Positions 26,198-35,300 of a stretch of DNA of 64,000 nucleotides are shown here, piece by piece. The stretch covers positions 1,364,001 through 1,428,000 of the forward strand of contig NZ_JABMEG010000001.1 in assembly GCF_013179735.1 (NCBI RefSeq), in the 5' to 3' direction. The DNA is from Permianibacter fluminis. GTDB lineage: Bacteria > Pseudomonadota > Gammaproteobacteria > Enterobacterales > Permianibacteraceae. The translations under genes and the position numbers were made by a program. Positions within the stretch are counted from its first letter, which is position 1. Every line of letters starts with the position of its first letter. A model generated the notes under the pieces. That model was not told the origin of the DNA. It did not search any database and worked only from the letters and a program-made list of their open reading frames with translations.

Positions 26198-26914
26198 ATG
26201 GTGGATTCCCTGCTCGGCTGGACCTCGACTCACCCGGCTTGGGCGGTGCTGGTGGTGGCGCTGGTCGCCTTTCTGGAGTCGCTGGTCATCGTCGGCTTTT
26301 TCGTCCCGGGCTGGTTGCTGCTGCTGGGTCTCGGCACCCTGGTCGGCGCCGGTCACCTGCCGTTCTGGCCGATTGTCTGGGCGGCCTATGTCGGCGCCGT
26401 GCTGGGCGAGGCGGTCGGGTTTTGGCTGGGTCATCACCATAGCCAGCGCATCCAGAACTCGCGCTTTTTTGCCGGCCATCAGCCGCTGCTGAAGCAGGCC
26501 GAAGCGCTGTTCATCCGCTATGGCGTGCTGAGCCTGCTGGTCGGTCGTTTCGTCGGGCCGATTCGGGCGGTGCTGCCGTTTGTCGCCGGGTTGCTGCAAT
26601 TCCCCTGGCGCTTTTACTGGCCGACCAATTTGCTCGGCGGCCTGCTCTGGGCGCCGGCCTATCTACTGCCGGGCATTGCGGTTGGTGCCTCGTTGAACCT
26701 GCCGCTGGCTTCGTTGTGGCCGCTCGCATTTCATCTGGCGCTGGTGGCGGCGCTGCTGTGGGCGGCGCGTCAGCTCTGGTCGTTGCGACGTGCGGCCGCT
26801 GCGGCCGTGATCGCGCTGGCCACCGGCCTGCTGCTGCTATTGCCGGTACTGCCGTGGTGGCAAGTGCTGCTGGATGTGCTGAAGGCGATTGGCACGGTCA
26901 TCGGCAAAGGGTGA
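26198..26914 (+). CDS. DedA/VTT-family inner membrane protein
   Basis: This 238-residue polytopic protein has the DedA motifs FLESLVIVGFFVPG near residue 24 and GRFVGPIRAVLPFVAG near 122. It also carries the re-entrant-loop arrangement around GEAVGFWLGHHHSQRI. About six hydrophobic segments are visible, including a C-terminal pair past the core domain. The family includes lipid scramblases/flippases and maintains membrane and cell-wall lipid carriers. The start at 26198 follows AAAGGA; an upstream in-frame start at 26132 is less likely. Confidence 0.85.
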   Translation: MVDSLLGWTSTHPAWAVLVVALVAFLESLVIVGFFVPGWLLLLGLGTLVGAGHLPFWPIVWAAYVGAVLGEAVGFWLGHHHSQRIQNSRFFAGHQPLLKQAEALFIRYGVLSLLVGRFVGPIRAVLPFVAGLLQFPWRFYWPTNLLGGLLWAPAYLLPGIAVGASLNLPLASLWPLAFHLALVAALLWAARQLWSLRRAAAAAVIALATGLLLLLPVLPWWQVLLDVLKAIGTVIGKG

Positions 26915-27028
26915 GCCCCACCTGCGCGGCGATAAGTGTTGAGTCATGGATGCAGCGCGATGGCCGTTGCCTTGTCGATGCGCGTTCGGCAATCGCACCC
27001 GTCATAACCAACGACCATAATCGCTCGA

Positions 27029-27058
27029 TTGACAGCGTATCCGGGCAGCCCCTAGTCT
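27029..27058 (+). promoter_or_regulatory. Sigma-70-type promoter of the pheA attenuator
   Basis: TTGACA at 27029-27034 and TAGTCT at 27053-27058 are separated by 18 bases. The expected start site is about 27065-27066, at the ATG of the leader peptide, so the leader transcript would have almost no 5' untranslated region. Confidence 0.55.
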
Positions 27059-27065
27059 CGACGCC

Positions 27066-27128
27066 ATGAACACACGACTTCAGTCCTACTTTTTTTACTT
27101 TACTCTCCAGCGAGCCGGGGAGGGCTGA
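27066..27128 (+). CDS. pheL: PheL-type leader peptide of a Phe/Tyr attenuator
   Basis: A 20-codon frame, MNTRLQSYFFYFTLQRAGEG, contains five aromatic codons in a row (Tyr-Phe-Phe-Tyr-Phe at 27087-27101). Its last codons contain AGCCGGGGAGG (27113-27123), an exact copy of the distal arm of the downstream terminator. This is the layout of transcription attenuation: a ribosome stalled at the aromatic codons leaves 27117-27123 free to pair with CCTCCCC at 27167-27173 and block the terminator. A ribosome that reaches the stop at 27126 covers it. The gene downstream makes phenylalanine precursors, which supports the call. The mix of Tyr and Phe codons suggests response to both. Confidence 0.85.
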   Translation: MNTRLQSYFFYFTLQRAGEG

Positions 27129-27166
27129 GTCGCGAGCGGGTAAAACGCCAAGCGCCAGCAAAAAAA

Positions 27167-27193
27167 CCTCCCCAGCCGGGGAGGTTTTTTTTT
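27167..27193 (+). terminator. Attenuator terminator before pheA
   Basis: Stem CCTCCCC/GGGGAGG with loop AGCC and nine T residues. It is preceded by an A-run, so it also works as a bidirectional hairpin. The alternative partner for its left arm lies inside the leader peptide at 27117-27123. Confidence 0.88.
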
Positions 27194-27238
27194 GCCCCGC
27201 AGGGATGCGGGGCATGCCGACAATTGCCGGGAGCAATT
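27194..27238 (+). other. Two further perfect hairpins between attenuator and pheA
   Basis: GCCCCGC-AGGGAT-GCGGGGC (27194-27213) and CAATTGC-CGGGA-GCAATTG (27220-27238) follow the terminator without T-tracts. They may stabilise the processed mRNA or take part in folding; no function can be assigned. Confidence 0.5.
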
Positions 27239-27297
27239 GCGGCGCGCGTGGCCCACGAATTCTGATTTGACTTACCTGAAGCTATCCGGAGCCAGAC

Positions 27298-29349
27298 ATG
27301 AGTACTGACAACGCAGCGCAGCCGCTGCAGCAATTGCGCGAACAAATCAGCGCGCTCGACAGCAGCATGCTGGAGCTGTTGGCCCAGCGCCAGCAACTGG
27401 CGCGGGCGGTTGCTGCCAGCAAAATCGATTCGCAGTTACCGCTGCGCGACATCGCCCGGGAAGAAAAACTGCTGAGCCAGCACGTGCAGAAAGCCCAGCA
27501 GCTGGGCCTGCATCCGCGCTATGTCACCAAGATTTTTCACGCCGTGATCGAAGAGTCGCTGCGGGCGCAGCGGGCCACGCTGCACCCCTTGCCGAACACT
27601 GCTCGCGTTGCCGTGCTCGGCGGTCAAGGGTCTTACAGCGCGTTGGCGGCCGAAGCCTGGTTTGCCAATGTCGCCGAGCTGGAGCTGAAACCGGGCCGGC
27701 AATTTCGTGATGTGGTCCATTTGCTGCGCAGCGGTGACAGCGATTACGCCGTGCTGCCAATCGAAAACAGCATCACTGGTGCGATCAGCGCTGTCTACGA
27801 TTTGCTGCGCGATGGTGATCTGTATGTGGTCGGCGAGCATTACCTGCCGATAAAACATTCGCTGCTGGCCAAGCCCGGCGTTGGCATCAACCAGATTCAG
27901 AATGTGCTGGGCCATCCACAGGCGCTGGCGCAGTGTGATGATTTCCTGCAGCGCAACCGGCTGGCGCTCAGTTACTGCGACAGCACTGCCGCTGCGCTTA
28001 AGCAGGTCGCCAGTGCCGAGGCGCCGCTGGCGGTGATTGGTAGCGAAGCGGTCGCGGCGGAGTACGGTCTGGTGGTGCTGGCTGATGCCATTGCCAACAC
28101 CGCCGACAACGAAACGCGTTTCGTTGTGTTGTCACGCACGCTGCAATCGGTGCCGGCACCGGTGGCCAGCAAAACCTCGCTGATGTTCTGTACCTGGCAG
28201 CGGCCGGGCGCGTTGGCCGATGCCTTGTTGGTGTTCCGTGATCGTGCCATCAACCTGACTCGCATCGAATCGCGACCGATGCCGGGTGAACCATGGCAGG
28301 CGATGTTCTTCCTCGATTGCGAAGGCAATATCGAAAGCGAAACGCTGCAAGAAGCCGTGCAAGCGCTGAGCCGCTGCACGCGGGTATTGCGCGTGCTGGG
28401 TTGCTACCCCAGCGAGCGGCTGCCGCCGGCACAAGTGCCGGTTACGGTGTTGGCGCAAAGCGAAACGGAAAGCCGTACGGAAAACTCGTCGCCGGTGTCA
28501 GACCCCACGTCTTCGATTGGCCTAGCGGTCGCAGCGCCGGCAAAAAAACCGGCCAAGGCCGGCAAGGGCTGGAAGCTGGCCAGTCGCGAACACAAACCGG
28601 ATGACACCATTGTCGAAGTCGGCGGCGTTCGTATCGGTGACGATTTCATTGTCATGGCCGGACCGTGTTCGATTGAATCGGTCGAGCAAATCGAAAGCTG
28701 TGCCGCCTGGGCAGCGCAGCACGGTGCGCGGATTTTGCGTGGTGGCTGCTTCAAGCCGCGCACCTCGCCGTACGCGTTTCAGGGACTCGGCCTGCCGGGG
28801 CTCGACATGATGAAACAAGCCGGCGATCGGCACGGCCTGCCGATCATCACCGAAGTGATGAGCATCGAAGATATCGAGCCGGTGGCGCGGCAGTCCGACA
28901 TTCTGCAGATCGGTGCCCGCAACATGCAGAATTTCTCACTGCTGAAAGAGCTCGGCAAAACCCATCGGCCGGTGATGCTCAAACGCGGCCTGATGAATTC
29001 GATTGATGAATGGCTGCAAGCCGCCGAATACATTTTGGCTGGCGGCAACCAGCAAGTGATTCTGTGCGAACGCGGTATCCGCACGTTTGAAACGGCGACC
29101 CGCAGTACGCTCGACTTGAGCGCGGTGCCGGTGCTGCGCGAGCTGACCCATTTGCCGATCATCGTTGATCCCTCGCATGCGGCTGGCCGCCGTGATCTGG
29201 TGCCGGCGCTGGCACAGGCGGCCAAGGCGGTTGGTGCCCACGGCATCATTGTCGAGTTTCATCCGGAGCCGGAAAAGGCGCTGTCGGACGGCCCGCAAGC
29301 GCTCTACTTCGAGCAGTTCGCCGGCATGATGCAGCGGCTGTATCAGTAA
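27298..29349 (+). CDS. pheA: Fused chorismate mutase / prephenate dehydratase / ACT / DAHP synthase
   Basis: One uninterrupted 683-residue frame joins a complete P-protein and a complete class I-beta DAHP synthase. Domains: AroQ chorismate mutase (about 8-92), prephenate dehydratase (about 102-280; [23 protein letters not shown] and catalytic TRF in [10 protein letters not shown]), ACT domain (about 292-370; RPGALAD and ESRP, the Phe-binding motifs), a Lys/Ala-rich linker (about 385-430) and DAHP synthase (about 435-683; [42 protein letters not shown]). It would catalyse the first step of aromatic synthesis and the two Phe-specific steps, possibly with the ACT domain restraining all activities. 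The upstream attenuator fits this dual role. I do not recall a characterised example of this order. Confidence 0.92.
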   Translation: MSTDNAAQPLQQLREQISALDSSMLELLAQRQQLARAVAASKIDSQLPLRDIAREEKLLSQHVQKAQQLGLHPRYVTKIFHAVIEESLRAQRATLHPLPNTARVAVLGGQGSYSALAAEAWFANVAELELKPGRQFRDVVHLLRSGDSDYAVLPIENSITGAISAVYDLLRDGDLYVVGEHYLPIKHSLLAKPGVGINQIQNVLGHPQALAQCDDFLQRNRLALSYCDSTAAALKQVASAEAPLAVIGSEAVAAEYGLVVLADAIANTADNETRFVVLSRTLQSVPAPVASKTSLMFCTWQRPGALADALLVFRDRAINLTRIESRPMPGEPWQAMFFLDCEGNIESETLQEAVQALSRCTRVLRVLGCYPSERLPPAQVPVTVLAQSETESRTENSSPVSDPTSSIGLAVAAPAKKPAKAGKGWKLASREHKPDDTIVEVGGVRIGDDFIVMAGPCSIESVEQIESCAAWAAQHGARILRGGCFKPRTSPYAFQGLGLPGLDMMKQAGDRHGLPIITEVMSIEDIEPVARQSDILQIGARNMQNFSLLKELGKTHRPVMLKRGLMNSIDEWLQAAEYILAGGNQQVILCERGIRTFETATRSTLDLSAVPVLRELTHLPIIVDPSHAAGRRDLVPALAQAAKAVGAHGIIVEFHPEPEKALSDGPQALYFEQFAGMMQRLYQ

Positions 29350-29725
29350 GGACGTGCTGGTGCCGGTCCAGGTTTTGTTCCTGGTCTTGAGCAGGTTCTT
29401 GGTGCTGGCTGCGACAGCTGCCGCCTCGCTGCGGTGAGCGCAGTCACGGTCGGCACATCAGGATTTCTGCGGGTTGGCGCGGCGTTTTTGCGGCATTTCT
29501 TTTGAGCCAGCACGGCGTTTGGACGGCGCTCTTTTCGCCGATCCACACCGACCTGCTCAGACCCCCGTACCGGCCATGTGAGCTTTGGCTCACAGGCAGT
29601 CGGCTAAAAAGTGGACAAAAAGCGCCGGCGGCGGCGTGCAGCGGCCGGACCAGGCGCCAACCATAATGCCTCCCATCACGGTGTCATCCCGGACGCCGTA
29701 ACCGATGGAATCGCTGGAGGCAGCA
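29350..29725. other. Intergenic region after pheA
   Basis: This stretch of 376 bases has no supported gene. It contains a perfect hairpin TGTGAGC-TTTG-GCTCACA at 29577-29594 and several imperfect GC-rich inverted repeats soon after the pheA stop. No clear T-tract terminator is seen. Confidence 0.4.
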
Positions 29726-29923
29726 ATGGACGACCGTAAATCACATCAGTGGGTAACGTTTTCAAAAGGCCGCGTACGCCTGTTGGGCTGCTCCTGCTGC
29801 GGCCAGATCCAGCTGCCAAGCAACCGTGATGCGGCCTGTCCGCAAACCCAGCTGGGCGCCGGCGTGCTGATGCGCAACGGCTATCGCTGTGACGGCCTGA
29901 GCCTGTCCTCGGCCTCGCTGTAA
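29726..29923 (+). CDS. Small cysteine-containing protein
   Basis: The ATG at 29726 has GGAGG at 29716-29720 and encodes 65 residues. Four cysteines are arranged as LGCSCCGQIQ, AACPQT and YRCDG, suggestive of a small metal-binding (zinc-ribbon-like) fold, but the spacing does not match a family I know. A terminator follows 128 bases later. An upstream in-frame ATG at 29705 lacks a ribosome-binding site. Real expression is likely from the strong Shine-Dalgarno; the function is unknown. Confidence 0.6.
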   Translation: MDDRKSHQWVTFSKGRVRLLGCSCCGQIQLPSNRDAACPQTQLGAGVLMRNGYRCDGLSLSSASL

Positions 29924-30050
29924 GCGCGGGTACCAAGGACGGGTACCGCGAGCGGCAGTCCGCGCCGCTTTTGTCTGCAGGGTTTTTTTACTGGGTTTTA
30001 CCGAGCGTTTTTCACTGACTGTTGTTCCCCCCAACAGGTCTGTCTCCGAT

Positions 30051-30077
30051 GCCGGCTCTCTGAGCCGGCTTTTTTTT
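30051..30077 (+). terminator. Intrinsic terminator after the Cys-rich gene
   Basis: Stem GCCGGCTC/GAGCCGGC with a TCT loop is followed by eight T residues. Confidence 0.9.
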
Positions 30078-30134
30078 GCCGCCGTTGATCCGGAGGGCAA
30101 CCCCTAGCGTAATGGCTCAAGTGACCGAGTTGGT

Positions 30135-30163
30135 TTGACGGCCTGTGCCAACAGCCCTAGACT
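30135..30163 (+). promoter_or_regulatory. Sigma-70-type promoter upstream of the yybP-ykoY riboswitch
   Basis: TTGACG at 30135-30140 and TAGACT at 30158-30163 have 17-base spacing. The transcript would start near 30170, just before the riboswitch aptamer. Confidence 0.6.
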
Positions 30164-30178
30164 CGGTCCTGCATTCCC

Positions 30179-30303
30179 AAAGGGGAGTAGCCTAACCGCC
30201 GATGGTCGTCATCACGGGAACCACCTGTTCCCCGGCCCGGCGGGCGCTCGCAAGGTTGTATCTGCAAGTGCCGGCGAGACCTTTGCCATCCCCGGCAAAG
30301 GTC
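30179..30303 (+). ncRNA. yybP-ykoY (Mn2+-sensing) riboswitch
   Basis: The conserved 5' element AAAGGGGAGTAGCC is at 30179-30192. The distal element CCGGCGAGACC at 30271-30281 continues into a 10-bp hairpin GACCTTTGCC-ATCCCC-GGCAAAGGTC (30278-30303). This pair of elements is the hallmark of the yybP-ykoY aptamer, known to sense Mn2+ and to precede Alx/TerC, MntP and P-type ATPase genes. The gene downstream is a TerC/Alx protein, an expected partner. The final hairpin has only a short T-run, so control may act at translation initiation or by Rho. Confidence 0.88.
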
Positions 30304-30447
30304 GTCTTTGTAGTGACAACACCATTGCCGGAGGAATTTTTCCACCGTCGCAAAGGAGCGTTGTCGTGCCACAGTCGTCTTGCATCCCGTTGTCTTCTTT
30401 CGCCGCACAGCCTGTCTGTGCTGTTTGCGTTCGCTGAAGGGGGCACC
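30304..30447 (+). other. 3' part of the terC leader
   Basis: This part of the leader holds CAAAGGAGCG at 30351-30360 and the strong GAAGGGGG just before the ATG at 30448. No upstream short gene is supported. Confidence 0.35.
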
Positions 30448-31446
30448 ATGGAGAGCATCGGTAATATCTGGTTATGGAGCGGCTTCAGCCTGTTCGTGCT
30501 GTTCGCCGTCGCGCTCGATCTGCGTGGCGTCAAAAAGCACGAAGACGAAGTGGTCAGCTTCAAGCAGGCGCTGTGGTGGTCGCTGCTTTGGGTCGGACTG
30601 GCCTTGCTGTTCTGCGCCGGGCTTTGGCTCTGGCTCGATGCCACCGCCGGCCGTGAGCTGGCCCATCTGAAAGCCAGCGAGTTCCTGACCGGTTATGTCA
30701 TCGAAAAATCGCTGTCGGTCGACAACCTGTTTGTCTTCCTGATGATCTTCACCGCGTTTCGGGTGCCGCCGGTGCTGCAGCGGGAAGCGATTGTGATCGG
30801 AGTGATCGGCGCTATCATCCTGCGCGTCATCATGATCCTGATCGGCGCCTGGCTCATCGCGAAGTTCCACTGGATTCTGTACCTGTTCGGTGCCTTCCTG
30901 CTGGTCACCGGCGTCAAGATGCTGGTATTTGCCGATGCCGCGCCAGATCTGGAAACCAACCCGGTACTGAAATGGATGCGTGGCCATTTGCGCATCACCA
31001 ACGACTATCGCGGCATGCGGCTATGGGTGCAGGAAGCGGGTTACCGGTTTTACACCCCGCTGTTTCTGGTGGTTGTGCTGATCGGCGTCACCGACATCAT
31101 TTTTGCGGTGGATTCGATCCCGGCCATCTTCGCCATCACCACCGATCCTTTCATCGTCATGACCTCGAACATTTTTGCCATTCTTGGTTTGCGCGCGCTG
31201 TTCTTCCTGCTGGCCGGGATGGCGGAAAAATTCCGTCTGCTCAAATACGGTCTGGCGCTGGTGCTGGCGTTCATCGGGGTCAAAATGCTGTTGCTCGATG
31301 TCTATAAAATACCGGTGGCGATGTCGCTCGGTGTGGTGCTGTTTTTACTGATCGCCAGCATGCTGGCATCGGTATGGGCCAGTGCCGAGCGCAGCGAATC
31401 GAGAGCGCGCAAACAAGCCAAACGGCAACATGGCGGGCATACATGA
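30448..31446 (+). CDS. alx: TerC/Alx-family membrane protein (Mn2+ export type)
   Basis: This 332-residue polytopic protein has the TerC signature acidic membrane motifs SVDNLFVFLMIF near residue 92 and VTDIIFAVDSIPAIFAIT near 214. About nine membrane segments alternate with short loops, and the C-terminus is Arg/Lys-rich. The start at 30448 follows GAAGGGGG. Alx proteins export Mn2+ and are induced through a yybP-ykoY riboswitch, which is present directly upstream. The stop overlaps the next gene (ATGA). Confidence 0.9.
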   Translation: MESIGNIWLWSGFSLFVLFAVALDLRGVKKHEDEVVSFKQALWWSLLWVGLALLFCAGLWLWLDATAGRELAHLKASEFLTGYVIEKSLSVDNLFVFLMIFTAFRVPPVLQREAIVIGVIGAIILRVIMILIGAWLIAKFHWILYLFGAFLLVTGVKMLVFADAAPDLETNPVLKWMRGHLRITNDYRGMRLWVQEAGYRFYTPLFLVVVLIGVTDIIFAVDSIPAIFAITTDPFIVMTSNIFAILGLRALFFLLAGMAEKFRLLKYGLALVLAFIGVKMLLLDVYKIPVAMSLGVVLFLLIASMLASVWASAERSESRARKQAKRQHGGHT

Positions 31447-32303
31447 CCATTGCAACAACGGCGGGGCCGGGCTTCCCGATGGTCCCGTCGTTGTCGGCAG
31501 AGCTGGAGTGGGCGATTGACTCTCCGCCTTTGCTAACCGACTTGTTGCTGCCGCACCAATCATTCAACGCAGCAGAATGTCGACAATTGTGGCTGCAGTG
31601 GCAACCAGCGACCGGCCCAGACTGGCAGTTGCCGAAACGGCTGGGGCGCCGATTTGAGGCGCTCTGGCAATACTGGCTGGCATCGCATCCGCGCTGGCAG
31701 CTGTTGGCAAGCGGGCTGGTGGTTGCGGAAGCCAAGCGGACGCTCGGCGAGTTTGATTTGTTGCTGCGCGACCGCCAAACCGGCCAGGTTGAACACTGGG
31801 AGCTGGCGGCAAAGTTCTACCTTGGTGAAGGCGATCTGGAAGATCCCGCCAACTGGCATGGCACCTTGCATCGGGACAGGCTGGAGCAAAAGCTTGCCAA
31901 GCTTTGTCAGCAGCAATTGATGCTCGGTCACAGCAGCGCGGGAAAAGCCGCATTGGTGCGCGCCGGACTTTCGCTGCAACAGACTCGGGCAATAGTAAAA
32001 GGACGTCTTTTCTATCCGTTGGCCCAGCGTGATGCGCGAGTCTCATTTGCGGCGCCCGACCATGAGCGGGGCTGCTGGGCAACTCGCGCTGAGTGGCGCG
32101 ATTGGTTGTCAACCCAGGGCGAGCTTCTTGCTATGCCGGTGGCACACGAGCACTGGCTGGCGCGAATCCCGCAGGCAGTCTGCAGAGACTCTTTTCGTGA
32201 GCTATTGCTGCAGCCACACTGGCCGAGTTTTTCGACATTTCTGTTATCGAATGGCGAAATGGCCATGGTCGTGCCGGATGACGGTCAGGCGAGACGGCAC
32301 TGA
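31443..32303 (+). CDS. DUF1853 family protein
   Basis: This 286-residue cytoplasmic protein matches DUF1853: LGRRFEALWQYWLASHPRWQLLASGL near residue 61 and RTLGEFDLLLRD...EHWELAAKFYLGEGD near 100. The pattern E-F-D-L-L plus E-x-W-E-L-A-x-K is reminiscent of a PD-(D/E)XK nuclease core, an idea from motif shape only. It is translationally coupled to the TerC gene. The function of the family is not known to me. Confidence 0.85.
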   Translation: MTIATTAGPGFPMVPSLSAELEWAIDSPPLLTDLLLPHQSFNAAECRQLWLQWQPATGPDWQLPKRLGRRFEALWQYWLASHPRWQLLASGLVVAEAKRTLGEFDLLLRDRQTGQVEHWELAAKFYLGEGDLEDPANWHGTLHRDRLEQKLAKLCQQQLMLGHSSAGKAALVRAGLSLQQTRAIVKGRLFYPLAQRDARVSFAAPDHERGCWATRAEWRDWLSTQGELLAMPVAHEHWLARIPQAVCRDSFRELLLQPHWPSFSTFLLSNGEMAMVVPDDGQARRH

Positions 32304-32346
32304 TTGGTAAATCAAGCGTTATTGAAGACGATGAGACGAACAGTGC

Positions 32347-35300
32347 TTATTTGCTTGTCGCATTGCGATCAGCGATGACGGCCTCAATTGCATCAAACAA
32401 CATCGAAAGTTCTTTGCCGGCCGCTGCAAAATCATCCTTTTGCAATTGCTGGTAGGCGCGTTCGGCTTGGCTGCTGATGGCCGGAAAGCCAAACGTCCCG
32501 GCGGCGCCTTTCAGCTTGTGCAATTGGCCTTTCAATCGCGACCAATCAGCGTCCGCGAGTCCTTGTCGGAGCCCGTCAAGATCACCCGATAGCCGCGCTG
32601 CGAACTGTTTGCTCAACTGCTCAAGCATCAAACGAATGCTCTCAGGTGCCGCCCCGGCAGTTGCTGTTTTCACGGCATCAGCCGGGGCGTCCACCTTGGC
32701 GGTATCCCGTTTGGCCAGATAGCGAGTCAATACCGCGAGCAGCTGCGCTTCCTTGATGGGCTTGGCCAGCAGATCATCGCAACCCGATGCTTTGAAACGC
32801 TCGATATCCGTTGCCATGACATCGGCGGTCAACGCAACAATCGGCCCGCGATAACCTAGTGCCCGGAGTTCCGCGGTTGCTGCGCTGCCGTCGAGAACCG
32901 GCATGTGCATGTCCATCAGAATAAGGTCAAATGAGTCCGCAAGCGCGGCATCACGGGCTTCCGCGCCATTCTCAACCACGCGGATTTCTGCTCCGGTGCT
33001 CGCAACCATCAGGCTGACCAGGCGCCGCAGATCTTCAACATCGTCGGCTATCAATACTTTTCCAGACAAGCTCGGGACTGATAGCAATGGCCGTGAACTC
33101 GCTTCTGACTCGGGTACACAATCGGCATCCCCGAGCCAGCTTATCTCTTGTTGTTCCGTCGGCAGTGTGATGACAAATTGGCAGCCGTTTCCGGGCACGC
33201 TCTCCAGCAAAAATGTGCCTCCCATCCGCAGGATCAGCTGGCGACTGATGAACAGACCAAGACCGCTGCCGCCGAATTTTCGGGTGGTGGACACATCTGC
33301 CTGAACGAAGGGTTGAAACAGTTTCTGTTGCTGCTCGGCAGTCATGCCAATGCCGGAATCGCGAACCGAGATCTGCCATTCCTGTCCGGTCGACTCCGCC
33401 GACAAACTGACCGTGACGCCGCCTTCTTCGGTGAACTTGACCGCATTGCCAATGATGTTGAACAGAACCTGCTTGATGCGAGTGGGGTCGCCACTGACAT
33501 AGCGCGGTAACGGAAATTCCGGCACGAAACTTAACGAAATGGCCTTGCTTTCGGCGCGTTGCCGGGTGGTTGCGACAATGTCACGGACCAGCGCAAGGGG
33601 GGAGAAAAGCACCTGTTCGAGTTCGATTTTGTCGAACTCAAGCTTGCTGGCATCAAGGATGTCGTTGACCAGATCCAGCAGGAAGTTTGAATTTCTCGCG
33701 ATCACCTCGAGCGCCTCGGTCACTTCAGTCGAGGTGCCGGATTGACGGAGTGCTTGCTCGGTGAAGCCGATGATGGCGGTCAACGGCGTTCGAAGCTCAT
33801 GGCTCATGTTGGCTAAAAATGCCGACTTTACGTTGGCCATATGCTGGGCGCTGTCACGGGCGTTCACCAACTCCAAAGTGCGCTCGTTGACTCGATGCTC
33901 AAGCTCCTGATTGGCCGCGTCGAGCAGGGTGAGCGAGGCACGAAGCTGGCCATACATCGCAGTCTGGCGGTTTACCAAATCATTGAAGTCAACCGCTAGT
34001 TCCTGAATCTCGGCAACGGGTGTTTGCATGTCAACCGGGTGCAAGGTGTCGGCATCGGCCAAATCGAGGCCCCGGATGCGCTGGAGCAGGTCGTCCAGTG
34101 GTGCGGCAATGACGCGGGAAAAGCTGGCCGCAAAAAGATGACTGGCCAGCATAATGGTCAGGCACAACATGATGGTCAGCAGAGTGAGCGTGGCGGCAAT
34201 TTGCGCCAGCGGCAGATATGGTTGCAAAAGTGCCAGTTGCCAGCGCGTAAAATCGATCATCTTCAGGCTGATTAAATGGCTACGATTGCCATTGAGATAT
34301 TGAATGGACATGCCATCGTGCTGGCGAATGGTGTCGGCCGGTGAGAGTCTGGGATCTGTGGGGCTGATTGTTTCAAGGACCTTAATGCCAGGAAAGTCAC
34401 TCGCTATAACCGTTCCTTTGTGGTCAAACAGTACGCCGAAATTTTCATGCTCCGTTGATTTTTCAAACACCATGGCATCAAGCGTTCGAAGATTCAGCGA
34501 GCCTTCGACAATGCCTTGAAAACTGGTGTCGTCTGCCAGTATCGGAGCGCTCAATGCAATAATGGGGTCAGTGCCAAAGCCGCGGCCCCGGAATACGCCA
34601 CTGGTGAAGGGTTGCAGGGTGTGCTTCGGTACCCGGAAATAGTCGCGGTCAGTGACGCTGCTTAACTGGCTGGTGAACCCCGCCGGCGCGGCGGCAATGA
34701 TTTTGCCTTCTGCGTCAGCTATGAGCAGTGTCAGAAATCCGGGGTAGGTAGTTGCCAGAACACCCAATGTTCGTTTGTAGCGCTCTTCGTCGTTGGGTTT
34801 GATGCTGGCGGCGTGAGCATCGATGGCGGTACGGTGCTGATCAATATGGGTGGCAACAATCTTGGCTCGCTCGGCCGCTTCCTGCGCCAGCTCGTCCGCT
34901 CGGTGACGCAAGTCCTGATCAATATAAATGCCAAGCGCGATCAGCGCTGCCATTGATAACGGAGTCGCTGTTGCCACGGTCAGGCGATTCGCCAGTAGCT
35001 GGCTGAACGTCTGGGTCTTGCCGCGTGCGGCCTCGGTTACTCGGATGACCAGCAATGCGCCCAATTCGCTGTTCAGCAATCCGGCGAAAAGAATGGCGAT
35101 ACCAATTAGCCAAAGCAGCAGGTTCGCATTGAAAGGTTTTGCCGCCCAGATTGCGAAGGGCAGCAACAATAGCGCCATGACCGGCAGGCTTCTTTTGATG
35201 GGCCAACGCCAGCGATGCAATAGCCAGAATGCCAGCAGCAGATGAACCGCACTGAAGACCCGGACCGGCCAATGCGGTATCGGCAGCATGACCAGCGCCA

